NCBI GenBank assembly: GCA_041691815.1
Contig: JBEPTZ010000026.1
Span: 1 to 42,707 of the forward strand
Length of the DNA: 42,707 nucleotides
Source of the DNA: 70-18 sp041691815
Lineage (GTDB): Bacteria; Pseudomonadota; Alphaproteobacteria; Acetobacterales; Acetobacteraceae
Direction of reading: 5' to 3'
Positions 16,445 through 24,658 of the stretch are shown in pieces (position 1 is the stretch's first letter; each line of letters opens with the position of its first letter). The notes under the pieces were generated by a model. The model searched no databases, was not told where the DNA came from, and saw only the letters and a program-made list of their open reading frames with translations. The translations under genes and the position numbers were made by a program.

Positions 16445-17146
16445 GTGAAGTTTGTCCGTGGCTTGCTCGGTGTTCTGGGCTTTCTGATCGGTGTTGGGCT
16501 GATTGCTTGGTCTGGCTCGATAATCCAGGACTCGCGCAACTTCCTGGCCACCGCCAGTACCACCACCGGCGTGGTGACCGACCTGCGCCTGTCCAGTTCT
16601 TCGCGCTCCACCACCTACTATCCGGTGGTGCGCTACACCGCCGAGGGGGCAGCGCATACCATCATCGGCCGCGGCGGCAGCAATCCGCCGGCCTATTCGA
16701 TCGGCGAGAAGGTCAAGGTGATCTACCCGCCCGGCGAGCCGCAGGCCGGCCGGCTGAACAATTTCATGGATCTGTGGATGCTGCCGTTGATCCCGGGCGG
16801 CCTCGGCCTGGTGCTGGTGCTGGTGACGCTGGGAACGCTGATCGCGACGCGCCGGCGGCGCAGCCTCAACAACCACCTGCTGCATACCGGCCAGCGGATC
16901 GAGGCCAAGGTGACCGAGGTGGCGCCGGACACCAGCATGCAGCTCAACGGCATCTACCCGTTCCGCATCGAGGCGCAGTGGCTGGACCCCAGCGTGAACC
17001 AGATGCGCATGTTCAAGAGCGACCGCATCTGGTTCAACCCGACCGATTACATGCCGGCGGGCGGACATATCGGGGTGTTCATCGATCCGAGCAACCCGAA
17101 GAAGTACCACGTCGATATCTCGTTCATGCCGAAGATGGCGACTTAA
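16445..17146 (+). CDS. DUF3592-like membrane protein
   Basis: A 233-residue protein with an N-terminal membrane helix (LLGVLGFLIGVGLIAWSGS) and a second one in the middle (LPLIPGGLGLVLVLVTLGTLI). Between them is a beta-rich domain with STTTGVVTDLRLS, a Tyr-rich YYPVVRYTAEG and IGEKVKVIYPPGEP, the pattern of the DUF3592 fold: a periplasmic domain that starts with a GxV strand and ends with V.Y.P..P. A second related beta domain follows the second helix (IEAKVTEVAP, HIGVFIDPSNPKKYHVD). The GTG at 16445 with GGAAGGGG upstream is preferred to an earlier TTG. The molecular function of the family is unknown. It is monocistronic: a palindromic repeat begins a few bases after its stop. Confidence 0.75.
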   Translation: MKFVRGLLGVLGFLIGVGLIAWSGSIIQDSRNFLATASTTTGVVTDLRLSSSSRSTTYYPVVRYTAEGAAHTIIGRGGSNPPAYSIGEKVKVIYPPGEPQAGRLNNFMDLWMLPLIPGGLGLVLVLVTLGTLIATRRRRSLNNHLLHTGQRIEAKVTEVAPDTSMQLNGIYPFRIEAQWLDPSVNQMRMFKSDRIWFNPTDYMPAGGHIGVFIDPSNPKKYHVDISFMPKMAT

Positions 17147-17152
17147 GGAAGC

Positions 17153-17273
17153 GCTTCTTTTTTGAAAAAAGAAGCAAAAAACTTCATCCGCCTTGCGGCA
17201 GCGGAGTGGTGGAGACTCCGTACACTCCAATGGATAAAAAGTTTTTTTGCTTCTTTTTGTTCACAAAAAGAAG
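17153..17273. repeat. Palindromic intergenic repeat, full copy A
   Basis: The unit begins 6 bases after the stop at 17146. Its left end is a perfect 11-bp palindrome around a G (17153-17175: GCTTC, six T, G, six A, GAAGC). Its right end is a different perfect hairpin (17250-17273: CTTCTTTTTGT, TC, ACAAAAAGAAG). Inside these, AACTTCATCC and GGATAAAAAGTT are nearly inverted copies, and the core has ATCCGCCTTGC and TGGAG/CTCCA. The repeat fills the whole space between two convergent genes and places T runs on both strands, so a bidirectional terminator is likely. Confidence 0.85.
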
Positions 17274-17281
17274 TGCTTGCT

Positions 17282-17884
17282 TCAGCTTGCCGCAATCCCC
17301 AACGCCGCCCGGAACCTTGTGGCGAGATTGGCTCCGTCGCGTGGCGGCAGGAAGCGGGGCACGTCTTCGGGCGAGATGCGGATGGTGGCGAACAGTGCCT
17401 CGCGGCGCAGGCGGGGGCGCAGGGCTTCGACGCCGGGCATGTCGGTCGCGATCTCGCCCTGGCTCCAGCCGCAGGCGCGGGCCATTGCGGCGAGGTCGGC
17501 GCCGTGTGCGGTGTGGCTGGACTGGTGGCCGGTTTCGGCGAACTGGCCGTTGTCCAGCACCGCGATCGACAGGTTGGGCCGTTTGGCGGCCGCCGTGGTG
17601 GCCAGTGAGCCGAGGCCCATCAGCATCTCGCCGTCGCCGGTGATCACCAGCACGCGGCGGTCGGGCTGGGCGATGGCGAGGCCGAGGCCGATCATCAGCG
17701 CGCCGCCCATGGCGCCCCAGAGGTAGAAGTTCTCCGCCCGGTCGCCGGCGGCCCCGGCGTCGTAGGTGGTGGAGCCGAGGCCGGTGACCACCAGCAGCTC
17801 GCCGCCCGGGGTGTCGGCGGTGTCGCGCAGCAGGGTGGCGACCACCTGACGGCGGTCGAGCAATGCATTGGAGAGATTGTTCAT
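17282..17884 (-). CDS. ThDP-dependent decarboxylase, beta subunit (sulfopyruvate/phosphonopyruvate decarboxylase-like)
   Basis: A 200-residue C-terminal (pyrophosphate-binding) half of a split thiamine-diphosphate enzyme. The ThDP/Mg motif is clear: GDGEMLMGLGSL about 25 residues before NLSIAVLDNGQF. The upstream FYLWGAMGGALMIGLGLA is the segment expected before it. The ATG at 17884 overlaps the alpha-subunit stop by 4 bp and is preferred to a GTG 9 bases earlier. Size and order (alpha then beta) match ComD/ComE sulfopyruvate decarboxylase and the phosphonopyruvate decarboxylase relatives; many homologues are of unknown substrate. With the alpha half it would decarboxylate a 2-oxo acid in the cytoplasm. 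Confidence 0.83.
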   Translation of the reverse strand: MNNLSNALLDRRQVVATLLRDTADTPGGELLVVTGLGSTTYDAGAAGDRAENFYLWGAMGGALMIGLGLAIAQPDRRVLVITGDGEMLMGLGSLATTAAAKRPNLSIAVLDNGQFAETGHQSSHTAHGADLAAMARACGWSQGEIATDMPGVEALRPRLRREALFATIRISPEDVPRFLPPRDGANLATRFRAALGIAAS

Positions 17885-18399
17885 TTCACCCACACCTTGG
17901 CGCCGATCAGGCGTTGCGACAGCAGTACGGCCACCGGGATGGCGCTGTCATAGGCAAACCTGGCGCTGGCGGCGACCATCTCGACCACCTCGTCGGCGCG
18001 CTCGGCGCGGCGGATATGCACGCCGGCGGCTTGCAGGACCGGGCCGGTGCTGCTGCCCATCGGCACCTGCCACGGGTTGAACTCGCCCCATTCGCCGCGC
18101 ATCGTCACCAGGATGAACAGCGGCATGCGGCAATGGATCGGCAGCGACAGCATGTTGATGCAGTTGCCGACGCCGCTCGACTGCATCAGCAGCACGGCGC
18201 GGCTGCCGCCGAGATGGGCGCCGGCGGCCATCGCGATGCCCTCCTCCTCGGTGGTGAGCACCACCGCGGTCATCTCCGGGTCGGCATGGAAGCGGTCGAT
18301 CAGGCGGGAATGGCCGGCGTCGGGCACGTAGCCCATCTGCCGCACGCCGGCGGCTTTCAGGGCGGCGTAAACACCGTCCTGCCAGGGTTCGGGGGTCAT
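17881..18399 (-). CDS. ThDP-dependent decarboxylase, alpha subunit (sulfopyruvate/phosphonopyruvate decarboxylase-like)
   Basis: A 172-residue N-terminal (pyrimidine-binding) half of the split ThDP enzyme. It shows GYVPDAGHSRLID, the ThDP-activating glutamate region VLTTEEEGIAMAAGAHLGG and LLMQSSGVGNCINML, the same order as in ComD and the N-domain of phosphonopyruvate decarboxylase. FILVTMRGEWGEFNPWQ is also characteristic of this branch. It is the first gene of a two-gene minus-strand operon and is divergent, with a 97-bp gap, from an acyl-CoA dehydrogenase gene. The substrate is not evident; sulfopyruvate, phosphonopyruvate or another short 2-oxo acid are all possible. Confidence 0.83.
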   Translation of the reverse strand: MTPEPWQDGVYAALKAAGVRQMGYVPDAGHSRLIDRFHADPEMTAVVLTTEEEGIAMAAGAHLGGSRAVLLMQSSGVGNCINMLSLPIHCRMPLFILVTMRGEWGEFNPWQVPMGSSTGPVLQAAGVHIRRAERADEVVEMVAASARFAYDSAIPVAVLLSQRLIGAKVWVK

Positions 18400-18496
18400 G
18401 GGGTTACTCCTTCTGCCGGCATCTTCCCGCAGCCTGCCTTGCGCGCAATCCCCCCCCGCCGTAAGCCATCGCTTCTGACCCTGCGAGGACCGGACG

Positions 18497-19666
18497 ATGG
18501 ATCATGCCCCCGCCGAAGCGGATGAGTACGCCGAAATCCGCGAGGAGGTGAGCAAGCTTTGCAGCCATTTTCCCGGCGAATACTGGCGCAAGCTGGACGA
18601 GGTGCGCGGCTACCCGACCGAGTTCGTCAACGCGCTGACCGAATCCGGCTATCTGGCGGCGCTGATCCCCGAGGAATATGGCGGCGCCGGGCTGAAGCTG
18701 GCCGGGGCGGCGGCGATTCTGGAGACCGTGCAGGCCGAAGGCTGCAACGGGGCGGCCTGCCATGCGCAGATGTACATCATGGGCACCATCCTGCGGCACG
18801 GCAATGAGGCGCAGAAACAGGCCTATCTGCCGAAAATCGCCACCGGGGAGTTGCGGTTGCAGGCGTTCGGGGTCACCGAGCCGACCAGCGGCACCGACAC
18901 CACCAGCCTGCGCACCTTCGCGAAGAAGGAGGGCGACAAGTATATCGTCAATGGTCAGAAAGTGTGGACCAGCCGGGTCGAGCATTCCGACCTGATGCTG
19001 CTGCTGGCGCGCACCACGCCGCGCGACCAGGTGAAGCGCAAGACCGAGGGGCTTTCGACCTTTATCGTCGACATGCGGACGGTGCTGGACAAGGGGCTGA
19101 CGATCCGGCCGATCCGCACCATGATGAACCATAATTCCTGCGAGGTGTTCTTCGACAACATGGAGGTGCCGGCGGAGAATCTGGTCGGCATCGAGGGGCG
19201 CGGGTTCCGCTACATTCTCGACGGGATGAACGCTGAGCGGCTGCTGATCGCCTCGGAGTGCATCGGCGATGCCAAGTGGTTTACTGCAAAATCAACTGCA
19301 TATGCCAATGACCGCAAGGTGTTCGGGCGGCCGATCGGGCAGAACCAGGGCATCCAATTCCCGATCGCGCGCGCCTATGCGCAGATGCGCGCCGCCGAGT
19401 TGCTGGTGCGCGAGGGCATTCGCAAGTTCGATGCCGGCGAAGCCTGCGGGCCGGAGGCGAACATGGGCAAGATGCTGGCCGCCGAGGCGAGCTGGGCGGC
19501 CGGCGAGGCCTGCATCCAGACTCATGGCGGCTTCGGGTTCGCCGAGGAGTATGATGTGGAACGTAAATTCCGCGAGACCCGGCTGTACCAGGTAGCGCCG
19601 ATCAGCACCAACCTGATTCTCTCCTTTGTCGCCGAGCATGTGCTTGGCATGCCCCGGAGTTACTAG
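18497..19666 (+). CDS. Acyl-CoA dehydrogenase family protein
   Basis: A 389-residue flavoenzyme of usual family length. Blocks in order: ALIPEEYGGAGLKLAG (N-terminal helical domain), FGVTEPTSGTDTTSL (FAD/substrate loop), a middle beta domain with YIVNGQKVWTS, then the C-terminal helical domain with ANDRKVFGRPIGQNQGIQF and HGGFGFAEEYDVERKFRE. The Glu in FAEEYDVER is at the position of the usual catalytic base. The ATG at 18497 has GAGGA upstream. It probably oxidises a short or branched acyl-CoA with electrons passed to ETF. The next gene, a CoA-transferase, would supply the CoA thioester, so the two form a plausible pathway pair. Confidence 0.92.
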   Translation: MDHAPAEADEYAEIREEVSKLCSHFPGEYWRKLDEVRGYPTEFVNALTESGYLAALIPEEYGGAGLKLAGAAAILETVQAEGCNGAACHAQMYIMGTILRHGNEAQKQAYLPKIATGELRLQAFGVTEPTSGTDTTSLRTFAKKEGDKYIVNGQKVWTSRVEHSDLMLLLARTTPRDQVKRKTEGLSTFIVDMRTVLDKGLTIRPIRTMMNHNSCEVFFDNMEVPAENLVGIEGRGFRYILDGMNAERLLIASECIGDAKWFTAKSTAYANDRKVFGRPIGQNQGIQFPIARAYAQMRAAELLVREGIRKFDAGEACGPEANMGKMLAAEASWAAGEACIQTHGGFGFAEEYDVERKFRETRLYQVAPISTNLILSFVAEHVLGMPRSY

Positions 19667-19698
19667 AATGCGGGCTACTAGAATGCGGAGCTACTAGC
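19660..19698 (+). repeat. Short direct repeat containing the acyl-CoA dehydrogenase stop codon
   Basis: The tract reads TTACTAGAATGCGG, GCTACTAGAATGCGG, AGCTACTAG, i.e. three near-identical copies of a roughly 15-base unit. The first copy holds the TAG stop of the acyl-CoA dehydrogenase; the last runs into the ATG of the CoA-transferase. Extra copies only lengthen the gap. It may be a slippage duplication. Confidence 0.75.
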
Positions 19699-19699
19699 G

Positions 19700-20824
19700 A
19701 TGGGTCGGCCGCTGGAGGGCTTGCTGGTACTGGCGATGGAGCAGGCGGTGGCGGCACCGTATTGCTCGTCCCGCCTCGCCGATGCCGGGGCGCGGGTGAT
19801 CAAGATCGAGCGCGCCGAGGGCGATTTCGCGCGCGGTTACGACCAGGCGGCGAAAGGCTCGTCGAGCTATTTCGTCTGGCTCAACCGCGGCAAGCAGAGC
19901 CTGGTGGCGGATATCAAGAACCAAGACGATCTCGCGTTGCTGCGCAGGATCGCCGCCAAGGCCGATGTTTATATACAAAACTTGGCGCCGGGTGCGGCGG
20001 CGCGGGCCGGGCTGGGCAGCGAGACGCTGCGGGCGGCCAATCCGCGGCTGATCACCGTTGATATTTCGGGATACGGCGATAGCGGGCCATATGCCTCGAT
20101 GAAAGCCTATGACCTGCTGGTGCAGGCGGAATCCGGCATCGCCAGCATCACCGGCCACCCTGCCGGCCCCGGCCGCATCGGCGTCTCGGCCTGCGACATC
20201 GCCTGCGGCATGGCGGCGCATGCCGGGGTGCTGGAAGCGCTGATCGAGCGCGGCCTCACCGGCCGCGGAAAATCTTTGAAGGTCAGCCTGTTCGACGGCA
20301 TGGCGGACTGGATGAACGTGCCGCTGCTGTACTGGGAGGGCACTGGGCGCGCGCCGGAGCGGATGGGGCTGGCGCATCCGTCGATCTGCCCGTACGGGGC
20401 GTTTGCCACCAATGACGGCGCCCTGGTGCTCATTTCGATCCAGAACGAGCGCGAATGGGCGGATTTCTGCGCCCGCTTCCTGCTGGAGCCGGCGCTGCCG
20501 CAGCGCGCGGGGTTCGAGACCAACGTGATCCGGGTGGCCAACCGGGCGGTGGTGGATGCCCATATCGGCGCGGTGTTCGCTGCCCTGTCGCGCGACCAGG
20601 CCGCCCAGCGCCTGCGCGCCGCCAACACCGCCTATGGCTTCGTCAATGGTGTCGCCGAGTTCGCCCATCATCCGGCGTTGCGCCGCATCGAGGTGCAGAC
20701 CGAGGGCGGCCCGGTGGCGATCGCCGCCCCCCCGGTGCTGACCGAGGACGGACCGCCGGTGCTCGGGCCGGTGCCGGCGATCGGCGAGCACAACGCGCTG
20801 ATCCGCGCCGATTTCGCCGGCTGA
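19700..20824 (+). CDS. CaiB/BaiF family (class III) CoA-transferase
   Basis: A 374-residue class III CoA-transferase. Typical blocks: VLAMEQAVAAPYCSSRLADAGARVIKIE at the N-terminus, FVWLNRGKQSLVADIK, and ISGYGDSGPYASMKAYDLLVQAESG, in which the Asp of AYDLL is the catalytic residue that forms the acyl-anhydride. GSDACDIA-like GVSACDIACGMAAHAGVLEAL follows. The length is slightly short of formyl-CoA transferase (about 425), as in many catabolic members. It lies 33 bp after the acyl-CoA dehydrogenase and 44 bp before an ABC binding protein, so one plus-strand operon from 18.5 to 24.6 kb is likely. Acyl acceptor and donor are not known. Confidence 0.92.
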   Translation: MGRPLEGLLVLAMEQAVAAPYCSSRLADAGARVIKIERAEGDFARGYDQAAKGSSSYFVWLNRGKQSLVADIKNQDDLALLRRIAAKADVYIQNLAPGAAARAGLGSETLRAANPRLITVDISGYGDSGPYASMKAYDLLVQAESGIASITGHPAGPGRIGVSACDIACGMAAHAGVLEALIERGLTGRGKSLKVSLFDGMADWMNVPLLYWEGTGRAPERMGLAHPSICPYGAFATNDGALVLISIQNEREWADFCARFLLEPALPQRAGFETNVIRVANRAVVDAHIGAVFAALSRDQAAQRLRAANTAYGFVNGVAEFAHHPALRRIEVQTEGGPVAIAAPPVLTEDGPPVLGPVPAIGEHNALIRADFAG

Positions 20825-20868
20825 TGCGTGTTGCCGCCGTCCCGCCCCATGATCGGAGAATTCATGTG

Positions 20869-21840
20869 ATGCGCTTTCTGCCGCTGCTCGCAGCCCTGGC
20901 GACCTTCGCGCTGCCGGCTTTCGGCCAGCCGGTGACCGGGCAACTGACGCTGTACACCTCGCAGCCAGATCGCGACGCCGCGCGCACCGTGGCGGCATTT
21001 CGCAAAGTGCAGCCGGGGGTGCAGGTGCAGATCTTCCGTTCCGGCACCACCGAGGTGATGAACAAGCTGCAGGCCGAGTTCGCCGCCGGTGCGCCGCGCG
21101 CCGACGTGCTGCTGATCGCCGACGCGGTGAGCATGGAGCGGCTGAAGGCCGACCATCGGCTGCAACCGGAGCCGGGGCTCGACCTGTCGCACATCCCGGC
21201 CGGCGCCTACGACAAGGACCACACCTATTTCGGCTCCAAGCTGATCACCACCGGCATCGTCTACAACACCGCCGCCACCATGAAGCCGGCAAGCTGGGCC
21301 GATCTGCTGAAGCCGGCCGCCAAGGGCCAGGTGGTGCTGCCCAGCCCGCTGTATTCCGGCGCCGCGGCGATCCACATGGCGGCACTCGAGGCCGATCTCG
21401 GGCCGGACTACTACCAGAAGCTGGCGGCCAACGGCGCGGTGGCGATGAAGGGCAATGGCAGCATCATCACCGCGGTCGCCTCCGGCCAGGCGATGTATGG
21501 CTTCGTGGTCGACTTCATGGCGCTGAACGCCGAGGCCAAGGGCTCGCCGGTGCGCTTCGTATTCCCGAAGGAAGGCGTCTCCGCGGTCACCGAGCCGGTA
21601 GCGGTGCTGGCCGGCACCAAAAATCCGGCCGCCGCCCGCGCCTTCGTCGCCTTCATCCTGTCCCAGGCCGGGCAGGATCTGGCGGTCGGCCAGGGCTACC
21701 TGCCGGTGCGCGACGACGTGGCGCCGCCGAAAGGCTTTCCGCCGGTGGCCAGCGTGCATCTGCTGCCGCTCGACGTGCCGGCCGCGATCGCCGCCGACGA
21801 TGCCAACAAGAAGGCGTTCGCCAAACTGTTCGGCGGCTGA
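20869..21840 (+). CDS. ABC transporter extracellular substrate-binding protein, Fbp/Phn type
   Basis: A 323-residue periplasmic binding protein of the iron(III)/2-aminoethylphosphonate/putrescine class. The signal peptide is MRFLPLLAALATFALPAFGQ. The mature start GQLTLYTSQPDRDAARTVAAFRK and later GIVYNTAATMKPASWADLL and MKGNGSIITAVASGQ match the FbpA/PhnS-like fold. The tyrosine pair that binds ferric iron in FbpA is not clearly present, so iron is doubtful. The ATG at 20869 with GGAG ten bases upstream is chosen over an ATG at 20824 that would give a poor leader. It is translationally linked to the permease gene (stop and start overlap by one base). Confidence 0.87.
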   Translation: MRFLPLLAALATFALPAFGQPVTGQLTLYTSQPDRDAARTVAAFRKVQPGVQVQIFRSGTTEVMNKLQAEFAAGAPRADVLLIADAVSMERLKADHRLQPEPGLDLSHIPAGAYDKDHTYFGSKLITTGIVYNTAATMKPASWADLLKPAAKGQVVLPSPLYSGAAAIHMAALEADLGPDYYQKLAANGAVAMKGNGSIITAVASGQAMYGFVVDFMALNAEAKGSPVRFVFPKEGVSAVTEPVAVLAGTKNPAAARAFVAFILSQAGQDLAVGQGYLPVRDDVAPPKGFPPVASVHLLPLDVPAAIAADDANKKAFAKLFGG

Positions 21841-23570
21841 TGCCCTCTGACGCGGCCCTCGCCCCTCCCCCGCTGGCCGGCACCGGCATGGACGGCGGCG
21901 AGCGTGCGGTGCGTCTTGGGCTGGCGGCGTTCGTGGCGCTGGTGGCGTTCTGGCCAGTGGCGCGGCTGCTGGCCGAGGCGGTGGCGCCGGGCGGGCATCC
22001 CGGTTTGCGGGTGCTGGCGCAGACCTGGGCGGCGCCGGCGACGCGGGTGGCGCTCGGCCACACCCTGGTCGCCAGCGGGCTGGGCACGGTGCTGGCCACG
22101 CTGCTCGGCGCCGGGCTGGCGCTGGTTGTGGCGCTGACCGATATCCGCGCCAAGGCAGCCGTGGTGGTTACCTTCATGCTGCTGCTGATGGTCGCCCCGC
22201 AGGTGCTGGCGCTGGCCTGGGCGCAACTGGCCGGGCCGGGCAGCCCGCTGCTCGGGGCGCTGGGGCTGGCGCCACGGCCGGGCAGCCGCAATCCGCTGTA
22301 TTCGCCGGGCGGGGTGGTGCTGCTGTTCGGGCTGCACCATGCGCCGCTGGTGTTCCTGGCGGTGCGCGCGGCGTTGCGCCAGGTGCCGCAGGCGCTGTTG
22401 GAGGCCGCCCAGGTGTCCGGCGCCGGGGCGTGGCGCAGCCTGCTGACCATCGTGCTGCCGCTCGCCGGGCCGGCGATCGCCGCCGGCGCCGGGCTCGCCT
22501 TCGTCTCCTGCATCGGCAATTTCGGCATTCCGGCGCTGCTCGGCATCCCGGCCGGCTACAGCGTGCTGGTGACGCTGATCTACCAGCGGCTGTCCGGCTT
22601 CGGCCCCGCGGTGCTGCCGGAGGTGGCGGCGATCGCGCTCGGCCTCGGGCTGATCGCCGGGCTGGCGCTGGCGCTGCAGGGCTGGCTGCGCGGGCTGCTG
22701 CAGGTGGGCGGTGCGGACGCCGGCCCGGCCGCCACCGGCTGGCAGCTGGGGCGCTGGCGCCCGGCCGCCGAGGCGCTGATCTGGGCGCTGCTGCTGGTCG
22801 CCCTGGTGCTGCCGCTGGCCGCCCTGCTGGCGCAATCGCTGGTGCCGGCAGTCGGCGTGCGCCTCTCGGCGGCCACCGCCACGCTGGCCAACTACGGCTA
22901 TGTGCTGGGCGAGGACGCCGCCGCCCGCCGCGCCTTCACCAACAGCTTTCTGCTGGCGGGGGCCGCCGCCGCCATCCTGCTGCTGCTGGCGGTGCCGCTG
23001 GCGGTGCTGGGCGAATGGCGCCGCAGCCGAGCCATCGCGCTGCTGTCGCTGGCCGCCGAACTGCCCTACGCGCTGCCCGGCGTGGTGCTGGCGATGGCGA
23101 TGATCCTGGTGTTCCTGCGCCCGCTGCCGCTGCTCGGCATCTCGCTGTACAGCACCCCCTGGATCATCCTGCTGGCCTATCTGGCCCGCTTCCTGACGCT
23201 GGCCTGGCGCCCGGTCACCGCCGGGCTGGCGCAGGTCGACCGGCATCTCGACGAAGCCGCTCAGGGCGCCGGCGCCGGCTTCCTCTACCGCCTGCGCACC
23301 GTGGCGTATCCGCTGCTCGCACCCGCCGCCGGCGCCGGGGCGATCCTGGTGTTCCTCACCGCGTTCAACGAGTTGACGGTCTCCGCGCTGCTGTGGTCCT
23401 CCGGTTCGGAGACCGTTGGCGTCGCCATCTTCAGCCTCGACCAGGGCGGCGAGAGCAGCGCCGCCGCCGCCGTCTCGGTGCTCAGTGTATCGGCCACGCT
23501 GGCGCTGATCGGCGTCGCCTCGCTGCTGGCCCGTCGCCTGCCGCCGGGGGTGCTGCCATGGCGCGCGTGA
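21840..23570 (+). CDS. ABC transporter permease with two fused BPD domains (FbpB/PhnU-like)
   Basis: A 576-residue inner-membrane protein made of two homologous permease halves with about twelve hydrophobic segments. Each half has an EAA-type loop that contacts the ATPase: ALLEAAQVSGAGAWRSL in the first and HLDEAAQGAGAGFLYRL in the second. This double arrangement is usual for ferric iron (FbpB) and 2-aminoethylphosphonate permeases. The ATG shares a base with the binding-protein stop (TGATG) and the following ATPase begins one base after its stop, so the three genes are tightly coupled. Substrate remains open between metal, phosphonate and other small anions. Confidence 0.88.
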   Translation: MPSDAALAPPPLAGTGMDGGERAVRLGLAAFVALVAFWPVARLLAEAVAPGGHPGLRVLAQTWAAPATRVALGHTLVASGLGTVLATLLGAGLALVVALTDIRAKAAVVVTFMLLLMVAPQVLALAWAQLAGPGSPLLGALGLAPRPGSRNPLYSPGGVVLLFGLHHAPLVFLAVRAALRQVPQALLEAAQVSGAGAWRSLLTIVLPLAGPAIAAGAGLAFVSCIGNFGIPALLGIPAGYSVLVTLIYQRLSGFGPAVLPEVAAIALGLGLIAGLALALQGWLRGLLQVGGADAGPAATGWQLGRWRPAAEALIWALLLVALVLPLAALLAQSLVPAVGVRLSAATATLANYGYVLGEDAAARRAFTNSFLLAGAAAAILLLLAVPLAVLGEWRRSRAIALLSLAAELPYALPGVVLAMAMILVFLRPLPLLGISLYSTPWIILLAYLARFLTLAWRPVTAGLAQVDRHLDEAAQGAGAGFLYRLRTVAYPLLAPAAGAGAILVFLTAFNELTVSALLWSSGSETVGVAIFSLDQGGESSAAAAVSVLSVSATLALIGVASLLARRLPPGVLPWRA

Positions 23571-23571
23571 C

Positions 23572-24633
23572 ATGGCACGTGTGATTCTGGCCGGCGTCAC
23601 CCGCCGCTTCACCGCGACCGGTGCCGCCGCCGTCGATACCGTCGACCTCACCGTCGCCGATGGCGGCTTCATCGCCCTGCTCGGCCCCTCCGGCTGCGGC
23701 AAGACCACGCTGCTGCGGCTGATCGCCGGCTTCGAGCGCCCCGATGCCGGCCGCGTCACCATCGGCGACGACACCGTGGCCGGCCCGGACGGCTTCGTGC
23801 CACCGGAGCGCCGGCAGGTCGGCATGGTGTTCCAGTCCTTCGCGCTGTGGCCGCATATGACGGTCGCCGGCAATGTCGGCTATCCGCTGCGGGTCGCCGG
23901 CATCCGCGGGCCCGACTATCACCGCAAGGTCGCCGAGGCGCTGGCCGCCGTCAGCCTCGGCCCGCTGGCCGACCGCCGCCCGGCCGCCCTCTCCGGCGGC
24001 CAGCGCCAGCGCGTCGCCCTGGCCCGCTGCCTGGTGATGCGCCCGCGCGTGGTGCTGTTGGACGAGCCGCTGGCCAGCCTGGACCCGCATCTGCGCACCG
24101 CCATGCAGGCCGAGTTCACCCGCTTCCACGCACTCACCCGCGCCACCATGATCTACGTCACCCACGACCAGGCCGAGGCACTGGCGCTGGCCGACCAGGT
24201 GGCGGTGATGCAGCACGGCCGCATCGCCCAGCTCGCGCCGCCACGCGAACTCTACCGGGCGCCGGCCAGCGAATTCGTCGCCCGCTTCGTCGGCGGCGGC
24301 GCGGTGGTGCCGGCCATGGTGCTGTCGGCGCAGGGCGACACCGCCGAGGTGGAACTGCTCGGCCTGCGCCGCCGGCTGCGCGCCGCCCCCGGGCAGCGCC
24401 CCGGCCCGGCGCTGGCCTGCCTGCGGCCGGAAGACCTGCGGATCGCCGCCGACGGTGCCGCCGCAACATTGCGGGCGGCGCGCTACCAGGGGGCGACGAC
24501 TGAGGCGGAACTGGATGTCGGTGGGCAGACGGTGTGGCTGCGGACACAGAGCGACACGATACCCGACGCTCTGTATCTCGACGTCACGGACGGGTGGGTT
24601 ATTCCAGGCAGCAAGGAAGCGGTTCTTTTTTGA
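23572..24633 (+). CDS. ABC transporter ATP-binding protein, Fbp/Pot type
   Basis: A 353-residue ATPase of the importer. Walker A GPSGCGKTT, Q-loop in MVFQSFALWPHMTV, signature LSGGQRQRVALARCL, Walker B VVLLDEPLASLDP and the switch His in YVTHDQAEAL are all intact. A C-terminal TOBE-like regulatory domain follows (TLRAARYQGATTEAEL). The last residues AVLF and the TGA stop are encoded inside the left hairpin of a palindromic repeat, so the present C-terminus was probably set by that repeat. It completes the operon with the binding protein and double permease. Confidence 0.92.
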   Translation: MARVILAGVTRRFTATGAAAVDTVDLTVADGGFIALLGPSGCGKTTLLRLIAGFERPDAGRVTIGDDTVAGPDGFVPPERRQVGMVFQSFALWPHMTVAGNVGYPLRVAGIRGPDYHRKVAEALAAVSLGPLADRRPAALSGGQRQRVALARCLVMRPRVVLLDEPLASLDPHLRTAMQAEFTRFHALTRATMIYVTHDQAEALALADQVAVMQHGRIAQLAPPRELYRAPASEFVARFVGGGAVVPAMVLSAQGDTAEVELLGLRRRLRAAPGQRPGPALACLRPEDLRIAADGAAATLRAARYQGATTEAELDVGGQTVWLRTQSDTIPDALYLDVTDGWVIPGSKEAVLF

Positions 24634-24658
24634 AAAAAAGAACCAAAAAACTTCATCC
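24621..24658. repeat. Palindromic intergenic repeat, half copy B
   Basis: Only the T-run end of the family is present: GGTTC, six T, G, seven A, GAACC (24621-24644), then AAAAAACTTCATCC. The outer pairs GGTTC/GAACC differ from copy A (GCTTC/GAAGC) but still pair. The TGA at 24631-24633 ends the ABC ATPase, and the minus-strand TGA at 24653-24655 in CTTCATCC ends the glycosylase gene. The second hairpin of the family is missing. Confidence 0.8.
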
